Part shown: positions 11,701 to 19,935 of the stretch, in pieces
How positions within the stretch are numbered: the first letter of the stretch is position 1
Layout of the letters: each line of letters starts with the position of its first letter
NCBI GenBank assembly: GCA_963556255.1
Contig: OY744609.1
Location: 25,632,358-25,696,357 of the forward strand
Length of the DNA: 64,000 nucleotides
Origin: Allolobophora icterica
Lineage: Eukaryota > Annelida > Clitellata > Crassiclitellata > Lumbricidae
Direction: 5' to 3'
The notes under the pieces: generated by a model
Seen by the model: only the letters and a program-made list of their open reading frames with translations
The model's database searches: none
Told to the model about the DNA's origin: nothing
Program-made: the position numbers and the translations under genes

Positions 11701-13185
11701 GTCTGGAAAAAAGAGTGGAAGGTGTTTCAGTCTATTCTTCCACAGAGGTAGGGGTGCTCATAAGTATCAATATTTTAAGGGATAAATAATACATTCCAGC
11801 TTATTATTTTTGTATAATTGATGTTGTCATGTTGGACATACTACTATAATTTCCTCTGGTTATTTAGCCAAGTATTTATACAACAGGCAGTCTGGTGCCG
11901 TGGATGAAAACCCTTATCTGTATTCCATGATTGCATTTGTTTTATTTTGTTATGCTGCCAAATTTTGTGAAATGCAGATTGATGTGTGTCTGTTTATACC
12001 TTCTGCTCGACTTAAGTTAAGACAACGTTAAGACAATCTGGGAGCTTTGCCTATGTGGGTCCTTCAGCGTGGAACAGTCTTCCCCAGTCCCTCCGCCAAG
12101 AGCTTGGCCTCTCTCCTCTTCAGTGCTGTAGATGCTTGAAAACCTTTCTTTTTGCTAGCAGTGATGTGGGCTGAGAGCACCGCTGATCTGAGTGGCGCTA
12201 TATAAATGTTCAGTTACAATTACAATATATTTGTTCAGTTTAACTAATGGATTAAGGTACAGTAATAATAACCAGACTTGCAGTTATTATAATTGTTATT
12301 GTAATTTTGACAATTTATGTAGCTTCATCAGTAGCAAGTTACTTCTATGGTCCTTTACATTGTTAAACATCAATGCAAATGCTAAGTGTTACATCGTAAG
12401 TACATTTTTAATGTTAGCTAGAGTTATTATAACCAATAAGTTAACTAAAATGAATACTGTTAGGATTGGGGATCAGGGTAGTTGTTTTTTGATGATGATT
12501 TGTTTGAGGATTTGTGGTTGCCAATGCGGGAGGGAGACCATTGGGTAGGAATGGAAGTGTTAGGATGATGTATCATCAATAGGAGTGATTAGATGTGCAG
12601 AAGTGCGTCACTTCCAATCTCAGCAATTTCATCCTGGTTCCTTGACTTAACAGTAGAAGCCTTAGATATTTGTGTGGTCTGTGGACCTCTGGGGTCCATT
12701 TATTTAGACAAAGCTACAATGCCACACCATTCTGCAAACCATTTGAGAACAAAGTAATTTTTGCACTTGGTTACTAAGAGAGAATCGGAGAGCAACAGGG
12801 AATTTTTGTGACAAGGGAAATTTTTGTCGAACTAGTGTGCAGATGTGTGGGAGAGGCTAGTTAGGCCTACTTGGAAGTTCTTCTATGCTTTATTTCTGTG
12901 CATATAATACACTATTTCTGAGAAAGTTCTTTTTTTGGCAATATATAAATTTTTTTTGAAATTCATGACGTGGATAATGATGATGATTTATGACATTCTG
13001 TTTGCCCTTCTGAGCAGGAGGAGTATGCCAAAATAGCTGCAGCTCTCTATGCGGGGGCTGAAGCCGGTTGGGTAAAACCCATCATCAAAGAGGAATTCCC
13101 TTTGGAATCTGCTGCTATAGCGCACCACGAAGTTATGGAACACAAGAAACCAACCGGGGGAAAGATCATTCTCAGTGTTTGCTAA
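5054..13185 (+). CDS. CRYZ: Quinone oxidoreductase / zeta-crystallin, eight coding exons, 335 aa
   Basis: Join 5054-5176, 6368-6514, 7043-7206, 8467-8518, 9548-9700, 10049-10150, 11649-11747, 13018-13185; all junction phases agree and the spliced frame is open to TAA. Members of this MDR-family branch are soluble NADPH-dependent one-electron quinone reductases without catalytic zinc; vertebrate zeta-crystallin (about 330 aa) also binds AU-rich mRNA. Seen here: N-terminal [50 protein letters not shown], the nucleotide-binding loop [10 protein letters not shown] split by intron 4, VIGTAGT, NHRE, and C-terminal AGWVKPII plus TGGKIIL. It is complete and undamaged. Start is ATG 5054; an in-frame ATG lies at the MRAV position, 12 codons in. 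Introns are loaded with mobile elements. The 3' tail continues to about 13.68 kb and was captured in the adjacent tandem duplication. Confidence 0.93.
5177..6367 (+). other. CRYZ intron 1 with retroelement remnants
   Basis: Holds a SINE/LINE tail near 5395-5472 (AACTCTGAGTAG...AGAGGTGCTGTATAAAT then GAATGAATGAA) and, at about 5575-6245, a plus-strand decayed reverse-transcriptase C-terminus. Confidence 0.7.
5575..6245 (+). pseudogene. Decayed LINE reverse-transcriptase C-terminus
   Basis: Fragments read [16 protein letters not shown] near 5600 and [20 protein letters not shown] near 5974-6030, a signature of the post-RT region of endonuclease/reverse-transcriptase elements. Frameshifts and stops interrupt it. 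It lies in the sense orientation within CRYZ intron 1. Confidence 0.8.
6368..6514 (+). CDS. CRYZ: CRYZ exon 2
   Basis: 49 codons between TTTCAAG and GTCAGT. Contains GVNPYETY and the [12 protein letters not shown] block of the GroES-like fold. Confidence 0.93.
6515..7042 (+). other. CRYZ intron 2
   Basis: AT-rich with repeated ACCATACY words around 6712-6790. No gene or clear mobile element is visible. Confidence 0.6.
7043..7206 (+). CDS. CRYZ: CRYZ exon 3
   Basis: Between TTGAAAG and GTCAGT, phase 0 to phase 2. Encodes [19 protein letters not shown] and [14 protein letters not shown], matching the region before the coenzyme domain. Confidence 0.93.
7611..8099. mobile_element. hAT-like MITE in CRYZ intron 3
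   Basis: Ends CAAGAGTGGGCAAACT and AGTTTGCCCACCTCTG are inverted repeats of the common hAT type. They are flanked by CCGTAGTT (7603-7610) and CCATAGTT (8100-8107), seven of eight bases identical. A 137-codon frame running through it has no recognisable domain. Confidence 0.85.
8467..8518 (+). CDS. CRYZ: CRYZ exon 4
   Basis: A 52-bp exon between TTTTCAG and GTCAGT. Completes the split Lys codon and encodes [17 protein letters not shown], the first half of the AxxGxxG NADPH-binding loop. Confidence 0.92.
8610..8885 (+). mobile_element. tRNA-derived SINE fragment interrupted by (ATT)n
   Basis: The part after the microsatellite carries a B-box-like GGTTCGAGCC and TTAGTCCTTCACTCGCAA, a phrase also found (inverted) in the SINE at 51165-51405. 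The head before the microsatellite is degenerate. Confidence 0.5.
8731..8789. repeat. (ATT)n microsatellite
   Basis: About 20 ATT units in CRYZ intron 4, producing spurious poly-Ile and poly-Tyr frames. Confidence 0.97.
8886..9547 (+). other. CRYZ intron 4, remainder
   Basis: AT-rich with no recognised coding or mobile sequence. Faint LINE-like translated words near 8935-9430 are too decayed to call. Confidence 0.4.
9548..9700 (+). CDS. CRYZ: CRYZ exon 5 (GC donor)
   Basis: 51 codons starting [14 protein letters not shown] and ending HDTYIDKIR. The donor is AGG|GCAAGT, a GC-AG type intron; no GT donor nearby preserves the frame or the conserved protein. Confidence 0.92.
9701..10048 (+). other. 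CRYZ intron 5, GC-AG type
   Basis: 348-bp intron with donor GCAAGT and acceptor TTTTAG. The rest of the GC donor matches the consensus strongly (AGG|GCAAGT), as is usual for functional GC-AG introns. Confidence 0.85.
10049..10150 (+). CDS. CRYZ: CRYZ exon 6
   Basis: 34 codons between ATTTTAG and GTAAGT. Encodes [18 protein letters not shown] and the [10 protein letters not shown] strand. Confidence 0.92.
10151..11648 (+). other. CRYZ intron 6
   Basis: Mostly unique sequence. CACATTTACCCTAATCATATTTT-like words recur at about 11135-11235, and a 20-bp tandem array abuts the acceptor at 11561-11655. No gene seen. Confidence 0.6.
11561..11655 (+). repeat. 20-bp tandem array ending in a 3' splice site
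   Basis: Units (Y/C)ACAGGTGAAYTTGATT begin at 11561, 11581, 11601 (degenerate), 11621 (ACAAG) and about 11643. The last unit supplies the exon 7 acceptor AATACAG|GTGATT, so decoy ACAG|GTGA sites lie 67 and 87 bp upstream of the used acceptor. Confidence 0.85.
11649..11747 (+). CDS. CRYZ: CRYZ exon 7
   Basis: 33 codons between AATACAG and GTAGGG, encoding [18 protein letters not shown] through VYSSTE. Its acceptor is the last unit of a tandem array of about 20-bp repeats. Confidence 0.9.
11748..13017 (+). other. CRYZ intron 7
   Basis: Contains the LINE tail at 12030-12240. The rest is AT-rich, with no gene or clear element end. Confidence 0.6.
12030..12240 (+). mobile_element. LINE 3' end fragment
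   Basis: Translated [17 protein letters not shown] is the typical C-terminus of a non-LTR reverse-transcriptase ORF. A TGGCGCTATATAAATGTTC tail and TTACAATTACAA follow. It is a 5'-truncated sense insertion in CRYZ intron 7. Confidence 0.85.
13018..13185 (+). CDS. CRYZ: CRYZ exon 8, terminal
   Basis: 55 codons plus TAA after TGAGCAG. Encodes the C-terminal helix and strand ([33 protein letters not shown]). Confidence 0.93.
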   Translation, partial: EEYAKIAAALYAGAEAGWVKPIIKEEFPLESAAIAHHEVMEHKKPTGGKIILSVC

Positions 13186-13685
13186 TGAAAGTATACCACC
13201 AACATGGAGATGCTACAACACACGAGATTTTGAGCATGTTATTTTGAGCAATAGGTTTTAATTGAGAAATTTTTAAAAAAGATTTCGAACATGAGAATTT
13301 GAGTGAGAAATTTTATTAAAAAGTGCCAAGCAAAATATTTTAGCAAGAGATTTCAAGCAAGAGCTCTCGATTGTTTATCTTGGTTGTTTTGTTACTAGGA
13401 CATTTGTTAATTTAAGAATTGAAACTTCATGTCGGACTTGGGACTGTTTTCAGTTAGCTTCTGGTCAATTGTTTTATTATATTTTGTTGTCTAATGACTC
13501 ATTTAGCAGCTTTGTGGTTCAGTATTTTTTTTATTGATGTGGCCAATTGTACTCTGGTTAAACAAGTTTTGATGCCTTTTAAAATGAATATTCAAACTGT
13601 GCACTTTGCTTGATTGTGTTTTGCTTAGTTAATTATATTTACTAATTAAACTCCATTGATCAAATAAATATATAAATATTAGAGT
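13186..13685 (+). other. CRYZ: CRYZ 3' UTR and probable polyadenylation site
   Basis: AT-rich tail after the stop codon. AATAAA at 13663-13668 is the first good polyadenylation signal. The segment from about 13650 is repeated at about 26590, marking the left edge of the tandem duplication. Confidence 0.55.
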
Positions 13686-13799
13686 AATACCTTTTATATT
13701 TATATGTAAAATATTACGGTAATCATTTGCAACAGTTGCATAAAATTGGTCTGTTTTACTGCTAATGTCAGTAAGATATACATTTAACGAAGCACTACA

Positions 13800-14192
13800 C
13801 GCAGGCATGGTGAACCTTTTTTAGCACGCGTGCCAGTAAATAGTTCTTTAAAGAAGGTGGAAAATTTTGCGTGCCAAAAATTTTATTAAACCAATGAACA
13901 CGGAATGAAGTACCCAAAAGTGACAGCTAGTGAGTCAGTGAGTCTATTGAAGAGTCATTGCATTATTTTTGGACATGGGATACTTAATAATGCGATTTAT
14001 TTATAATTTATGTTTATAACTTTATATGGAACATTACATTGTCAATGTGAGTTTTGTTGCTGTACAGTAGATACCAGCTGTTTTATGTCTGAAATATAAA
14101 AAAGTATGAAAAAACGACAGTTCAGGTGGCATGCCAAGCAAAATCTGTTGCCGTGCCAGGTTGGGCACATGTGCCGTAGGTTCGCCATCCTT
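13800..14192. mobile_element. hAT-like MITE present only in duplication copy A
   Basis: Ends CGCAGGCATGGTGAACC and GGTTCGCCATCCTT, flanked by a perfect 8-bp duplication GCACTACA (13792-13799 and 14193-14200). The matching place in copy B, near 26760, reads GCACTACTGAAATGG, an empty site. Insertion therefore followed the duplication, or copy B was never filled. Confidence 0.9.
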
Positions 14193-14210
14193 GCACTACA
14201 GAAATGGGTT

Positions 14211-14538
14211 ACCTCATTGATGTGTCTTATTAATATTAATACATATTTTAAGAACATTCTCAAAAACCCCAGTCACCTCTTCCACGACCTTCTACCTCCT
14301 GTTCTAAAGACCGGGTATGATTTGCACCCTCGTTCTCATAATCTGGTTCTCCCTAGATTTGACTCCCTTACCCGACGAGGTTTCCTGGGTAGGATGCTGT
14401 ATAGGTAGCCTCTGTTGCTATTATTTCGTTTATGATCTAACGTTTTTATTACGGTTATATTTTTCTTTCCTCTGTGTAAAATTGTATGTAAAGCGCTGTG
14501 CGTTTGCTAGCGTTTAATAAAGAATGTACTTACTTACT
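14211..14538 (+). mobile_element. LINE 3' end present only in duplication copy A
   Basis: Encodes the C-terminal tail KTGYDLHPRSHNLVLPRF...GRMLYR followed by a 3' UTR and a TACT-type simple tail (GTACTTACTTACTT). Copy B passes directly from the flanking TTTACC to the CGCAAG region. Confidence 0.8.
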
Positions 14539-15462
14539 TCCCTCGCAAGAAGTTAAAAATAGGCAACGTGAAATCCGCTTAACTATTTATAGCTACGATC
14601 GAATATCGGTTTCGTATTTTGACGTGTATAATTATTTATAAAATTACAAACCATTTAGTAAGTGTTTGAAAACAAACTTTTCTTTTATGCGCTGTTAATT
14701 GCACATTCTTATTTCTTTTATAATAAACGATTTTTTATGCAAAGTGTAAATAAGCTGGGTCCTCGATACTTTGAAGATAAAAATGTTCCTGTAAGGGCGC
14801 TAAATAATTAAAATGAGTGTACGAATACGCAAATAAAGGCCATCAATGATATGCAAAGCAGTCTTAACGTGTGTTGTGCATTCCCTATCGGTCGAAACCA
14901 GGTCGGTTATAACACGAGCACAGTGGCGTAACTTCTGATTTCGAATCCACCTGAGGGATTATACAAATGGGTCCACTGCAACAGATGGAAATCGCACGTG
15001 ACAATTTTACCCATACGAAATAATTCACATTTGTGTGCTCAGGGTTAGTTGCTGTGTACAGGGTTATTGTGATGTGCCCAGATGTTTTTGCTGTAATATA
15101 CTGTTACGAATTTGAAATTAATAATTAACCTGCTTGATATACCACTTTAGGGGAAGTCTTACGCTTAACATTTGTACCTACCTGGGTGTTTATATAGCGC
15201 CTTAAAGAAACTTCACAAAGGCACCATCTGATTAATTGCTCGTGGAACCTTAACATGGAGCAGTTAGTTCCTTCTTTAACTCTTTGATGGCAAATTGCAC
15301 TAATTTGAAAATTACTGTGATGTGATGATGTCTGTATTCAATAAACTGCCTAATAAATAATAAATTTTTTTTACACTGGATTTGCAGGTTCTGAAATATC
15401 ATTTCTACCTCAAGTTAAAGAATAACTAATTTCAGGTGTTTGATTTATGTCTGACCAAGGGA

Positions 15463-15684
15463 ATGTCTTTGAGTAATGAAACTGATGAGCAACGTGAGCA
15501 GTTGGACTGTGGTAGCATTCATAGTGTCAAAACAACAGACAGTGGTGTCGGATCCTCTCAGTGTTCATTTTCTTCAGATGTAAAAGCTGTCACCGAATCT
15601 GACACTTCTGGATATGAAAGTTGTGGATCAATCATTCCAGCTGCTCCAACTGAATCCGATGCCATACCTTGCTGGCTTGACGTG
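15463..15684 (+). CDS. TIR-CARD A exon 1 (leader with DSGVGS)
   Basis: 74 codons, Ser-rich and acidic, ending at GACGTG|GTAAAA in phase 0. Contains DSGVGS at residues 26-31 (15538-15555) and DTSGYES at 47-53. Confidence 0.75.
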
Positions 15685-18600
15685 GTAAAAATGTGGACAT
15701 CATATGATTTTGAACATTTTGTAAAATAAAGTAATATCGAAGACATCGTAATAATAAAATCCCATCTCAGTTTAATCCAATCATTCTGTTATTCTTTCAA
15801 GTTGTGAACAAATCCTGTCCTAACCTGCTCCCATCCTAATCCAATTCTAATACCAAATAAACAATCTATTTACATAATAATCCAGTCCCTAGTATAGTGC
15901 CATCCAAATCTAATCCAGTCAGTCTAATCTTATTAATTTCATAATCAAATTCATTCATTTATTCAGAGCATTTATACAGCACCTATTCTAGATATATACC
16001 CAGAGGGGGCCACTCCAATACTAACCCCTTGGGTGCAATTGCAGCAGGGAGAATGACCTGTTGGAAGGGGTGAAAATATATGGTAATAGTAATTGTAAAT
16101 TTATATAGCGCCACTTTAGGAGAGACTCATTTATTTCCGACATAATGAAACCATGATTTATTTCTGACATAACGAAACCATGATTGAACAAAATGGTCTT
16201 CAAGCGTTTATGGAAAAGAGGCAAAGGATAGAGAGGGTGAGAAGCTCATGTGGCAGGTTGTTAGGACGCTTGTTCCAGGAGGTTGGAGCGACCACAGCAA
16301 AACTTCTATGCTGGATCGTGGAAGTCCAGGCCAGTGGAACAACCTAGTCGCCATGCACTGCAGAACGGAGAAATACGACTGAGGAAGGAAGATACTGGAA
16401 CGCAAAGATCCTTTAATGACAAGAGGATTAGTTTTCCATGCATTTTTTTACACGCTCGTTCATAAAGTGTTATGGTAACGTGGAGCACAGCCTGCCAGGT
16501 AGTTATGCATGAATCGTGTCTATTTCCTACCTCTCTCTCACCACTCCAATACTAAACACCATCAACCACAGCCATCTGACTGACCATTGATCTTGATCTG
16601 GAACCAAATCTCACCTTACCTACCTATTGATTTTTTTTGACTGAGTTGCTGTGAATAAGCTGGTTCCCTTAGCTTGTTTGTGCGTTGTAGAAATCTTGGG
16701 GTTATGATCGGTATTACGATCGCATCTTGATCCAAACTTAATTTTTGTTCTAACCCAATCCATCCTAATTCACTCCTAAATAGTTCTATATTCTAATGCT
16801 TGTTTACATTTTATTAGAGAGAGGATGAGCCTTCTTCCATTAACAACGAGATACAGTTGTCAGAAATCAATATCAGTGGGTCCAGAGAACCACTGCAGCC
16901 ATCTATATCCAGAAAGGCACCAACTTTGTCTCCTTCATCAAGGCGAAAAGATCATCAGGTACCCGTCGAACAAGCAGAAGCCTGTCCACAAGAGACAGGT
17001 TCTTCTACGACTATGCAAAGCGGAAGAGCTGACGAAAGCCTAAGCAAAGGAGAGCCAGTACAAATTCAGTGGAGGCCAGAACGTAAGCAATCGTAAATGT
17101 TCATTTATGTTTGTACCTTGTCAACGACTTGCAAATTTGTTGATCGATCAGGCTTTGAATTGTCGACTTCCCCAAGTTGTAGCAATAACTTTGAGATAAA
17201 ACAGTCTTATTTTGCTACCGACCAGAAGCATAAGCTTGTGATTCAGTAGAATGGTCTTTCTCCACTGACCTGATAGAGACGGAGAAAGGAAAAGAGGCTT
17301 ATTTCTCAGCTTGCATGCAAATGTCTTCCAGAATAAGGAGCCGACTGTAGTGATCCACTTATTCCTTCTAAACCATTTTTATGTGCAGTATAGGGATCTG
17401 TTGTATGGCATGGTGGAATGGCGTGCAGCATGATGGTCTCTTGTGTGGTATAATGGTCTGTTATGAGGCACAAAGTTCTTCTTGGTAGGCTGGTAGCATG
17501 CTGGATCTGTAGTCTGAGGATTGCAGGTTTGCACTTTTTAAACAGTTCATGCTTTTCGAAGTGGAATAAATAAATAAATATAATAAAATTATGTTAAAGC
17601 ACAGTCATAAGGTTCATAATAATTATAATGAACAGTCAGCTTCTGAATGAGGCTTACCGGGTATTTAACCAGCTAACATTTTGACGAAACATGACTCAAC
17701 TTTTTGACTCATCTGGATAAATTAGTTTATTTTTAGAAAGATGCTTTTTAGAAATTACTTTACTTTGTTACTTACTGTTTAATTTTTACAAATTGTTATA
17801 TTTTATATTAATTTACTACTGATGCATTTTCTAATTATTTCGACATTGTTTTCTTATTCATGAACTTTATGTGTAAATGAACTCTAACCTGTAGGTCATG
17901 TAGGCTAGTGCTCTCTGATTAGTTTTGCTTGAAGCATATTATACAAATTTCTGCTTACAAATTATTTCTTACGACTTACCTAATTAATTAATTAATTATC
18001 TACAGGTGTGAAAGAAGAACCAGAATTTTTTGATGTTGCAATGATATACTGTCAGGAAGATGAAGAATTAGCGAAGAAATTTGGTGACGTTTTGCAAAAG
18101 TTTATTATCCTCGATGGTCAACAGAAACCAAGAATCTATTTGGATTTCCTTGACCTAAGAGATTCATTGGGTGGCAATGAAATAGAACATTTCAATTACG
18201 TCTTGGGTTGTTCCAGCTATGCCTTTGTTTTCTTCAGCCCAAAATCAGTCAATAGCGAAGACCTTAAAGGAAAGTGGGACAGAACAATAGCCTTGCATGG
18301 TAGTATTACTGACGAAAATTGTGCAAAAGTTGTACCCATTGTAACGGAGCTAAAACTAAAACTGGGATACTCTTTTGGCTCGCTCACTAAAATAAACCTG
18401 CGATCACTGCTTCTTGGAGGCCGAATATTGGATCTTGTAGCTGTGGATGATCTTAAGATGGAACATATCGACAAACGATTACTAAATCGTATTTCGACTG
18501 CGCTAAACGATGCCAGAGCAAAGGTATGGACATTTTGTTACACATTCTATTATGTAATATGGCTTATCATTTAGTGTTTTATTTGAATGTTTTCTGTGTA

Positions 18601-19935
18601 ATGTTAATCAATCATTTTAGATCTTACTTTACATAAATTTGGGTTTTAAATTGCTTTTATTTTAATGTCTGATTTCAATGGTTTTTACCACTTGGTAAAT
18701 CGGTTTTCACAAATTAGAAGTTATTCTTGATTCTTGATTTCTGTGTTATTCATACACGGTGAGAATTGTTATGAGGTTCAGCCCTCCTAGTCTTTCTTAG
18801 GACCCCACAGTTAAGTCTTCATTGCACACCCCAGGGTTCGTTTCCAACCCCCTCAGCTGTGCTAGTGTGAGTTAGCATAATATATGACTGAGTCGCTGGC
18901 AAAGAGAAGAAATTTCCATGGCGTATCATGTATGCATTTTTTAATTTTCTCAATAAAGGAATTGATTTCGATTCGAGTCTGTCTTGCAAAACTGCTAGCA
19001 TTGAAATCTGCTACTTTCAAATTTCGTTTGCAAAATAGGGATGAAATATTCAACTCCACATGGATCAAAGTCTAACCCCCACCCCATCTTTTTTCTACAA
19101 TTCTTGCACTGTATTCATGTGTCATTTAAATTCTTTCATCTAAAATTTTTCGTTTTGCATTAAACATATATAACTATCAGGTGAACATTTTGATGTTTTA
19201 TTAAGATTAAAATTTTTGTTCCTACAGCGTCAATGCAAAGTGACAAACTGTATGGTTTCAAATGTCGAACAGTCATCTGATGCTAAACAGTCAACAGCCC
19301 AGAGTGAGTGAGTTTCAATCAACTATAAATTTTGCATTCTAGTTGACAAAGCTCCCAACACCAAATTTGTACAGCTCACCAAGTTTTTCTGTCACTAATG
19401 CATAATATTCTCATGCAAAAATATTCACATAAATAGGTCGCTTGAAGCCCAGATTTTTTAGATGTTAGTTTCTGCTGATAATAATAGCTTAGTGAAATAA
19501 TCTGTTAAGAAATGTACATCAGCGATACTCGTATTAATGTTATTTCCCGTCAAGTATTTCTATTTGTATTTGAGCAAGTTCTAATTTTGCTAGATCACTA
19601 AATTAACGATATACTTTAGTGACTATGTGAAGTTCTTGTGGTTTTAATTTTCAGCTGTGTATCATACGGAGCTGATTCGGGCAAATTATATTACTCTTGT
19701 TGACTCCATGGACGTAGAGTTTGGATTACTAACATATCTCTTCAGCAAAAAGGTTTTGTCTGACCGAGAGATGGAAAGCATTACTGCAGAGAAAACCAGA
19801 CATGAAAAAAATGAGAAGCTATTGAACTTGCTTTACCTAAAGGATGCCAAATCGTTTGAGAAATTTGTTTATGGTCTTTTAGAGTCAAATCAGAATCACT
19901 TAGCCAAGCGGCTGCATGACGCAACACAAAAATGA
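15463..19935 (+). CDS. TIR-CARD adaptor-like protein, copy A (453 aa, five exons)
   Basis: Join 15463-15684, 16818-17082, 18006-18523, 19228-19303, 19655-19935 (1362 nt, frame open). Residues 1-163 form a Ser/Thr-rich, probably disordered leader; about 166-335 a TIR domain (box 1-like FFDVAMIYCQEDEELAKKF, box 2-like LDLRDSLGG lacking the usual Pro, core YAFVFFSPKSVNSEDLKGKW); 336-361 a linker; about 362-450 a CARD (GLLTYLFSKKVLSDREMESI, KNEKLLNLLYLKDAKSFEKF, HLAKRL). No signal peptide or membrane segment is seen, so it is probably cytosolic. The TIR looks adaptor-type, loosely TICAM-like, without an evident NADase glutamate. TIR and CARD both mediate homotypic assembly in innate immunity; the partners are unknown. 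The ATG is provisional: the 27 nt between acceptor (TTTCAG, 15430-15435) and ATG are open in phase 0, so an upstream coding exon could exist. Confidence 0.85.
15685..16817 (+). other. TIR-CARD A intron 1 with retroelement pieces
   Basis: Contains a TATAGCGCC-type LINE/SINE 3' tail near 16100 followed by minus-strand-like LINE sequence to about 16480. Also a plus-strand LINE 3' end at about 16530-16735 (GAATAAGCTGGTTCCCTTAG...) shared with copy B at 32935-33125, so that LINE predates the duplication. Confidence 0.65.
16818..17082 (+). CDS. TIR-CARD A exon 2 (linker)
   Basis: 265 bp between TTATTAG and GTAAGC, phase 0 to 1. Ser/Pro-rich; contains SEINISGS, APTLSPSSRRK and PVEQAE (residues 123-128). 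Same length and frame in copy B. Confidence 0.85.
17083..18005 (+). other. TIR-CARD A intron 2
   Basis: Colinear with copy B 33494-34320 with small indels. Alternates ATGGTCTGTTRTGG-like words near 17395-17470. No gene seen. Confidence 0.6.
18006..18523 (+). CDS. TIR-CARD A exon 3 (TIR domain)
   Basis: 518 bp between TCTACAG and GTATGG. The whole TIR domain lies in this one exon, joined to exon 2 through a split Arg codon. Confidence 0.92.
18524..19227 (+). other. TIR-CARD A intron 3 with copy-specific insertion
   Basis: About 18750-19090 has no counterpart in copy B. Its first part (CTTAGGACCCCACAGTTAAG and on) matches a phrase at about 57080-57110, so it is a dispersed repeat of unknown class. 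Confidence 0.55.
19228..19303 (+). CDS. TIR-CARD A exon 4 (TIR-CARD hinge)
   Basis: 76 bp between CCTACAG and GTGAGT, encoding RQCKVTNCMVSNVEQ and KQSTAQ, a short hydrophilic hinge with two Cys. Confidence 0.85.
19304..19654 (+). other. TIR-CARD A intron 4
   Basis: Colinear with copy B 35288-35613. No element or gene seen. Confidence 0.6.
19655..19935 (+). CDS. TIR-CARD A exon 5 (CARD)
   Basis: 92 codons plus TGA after TTTTCAG. One exon encodes the complete CARD, six helices by pattern, ending RLHDATQK. Confidence 0.92.
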
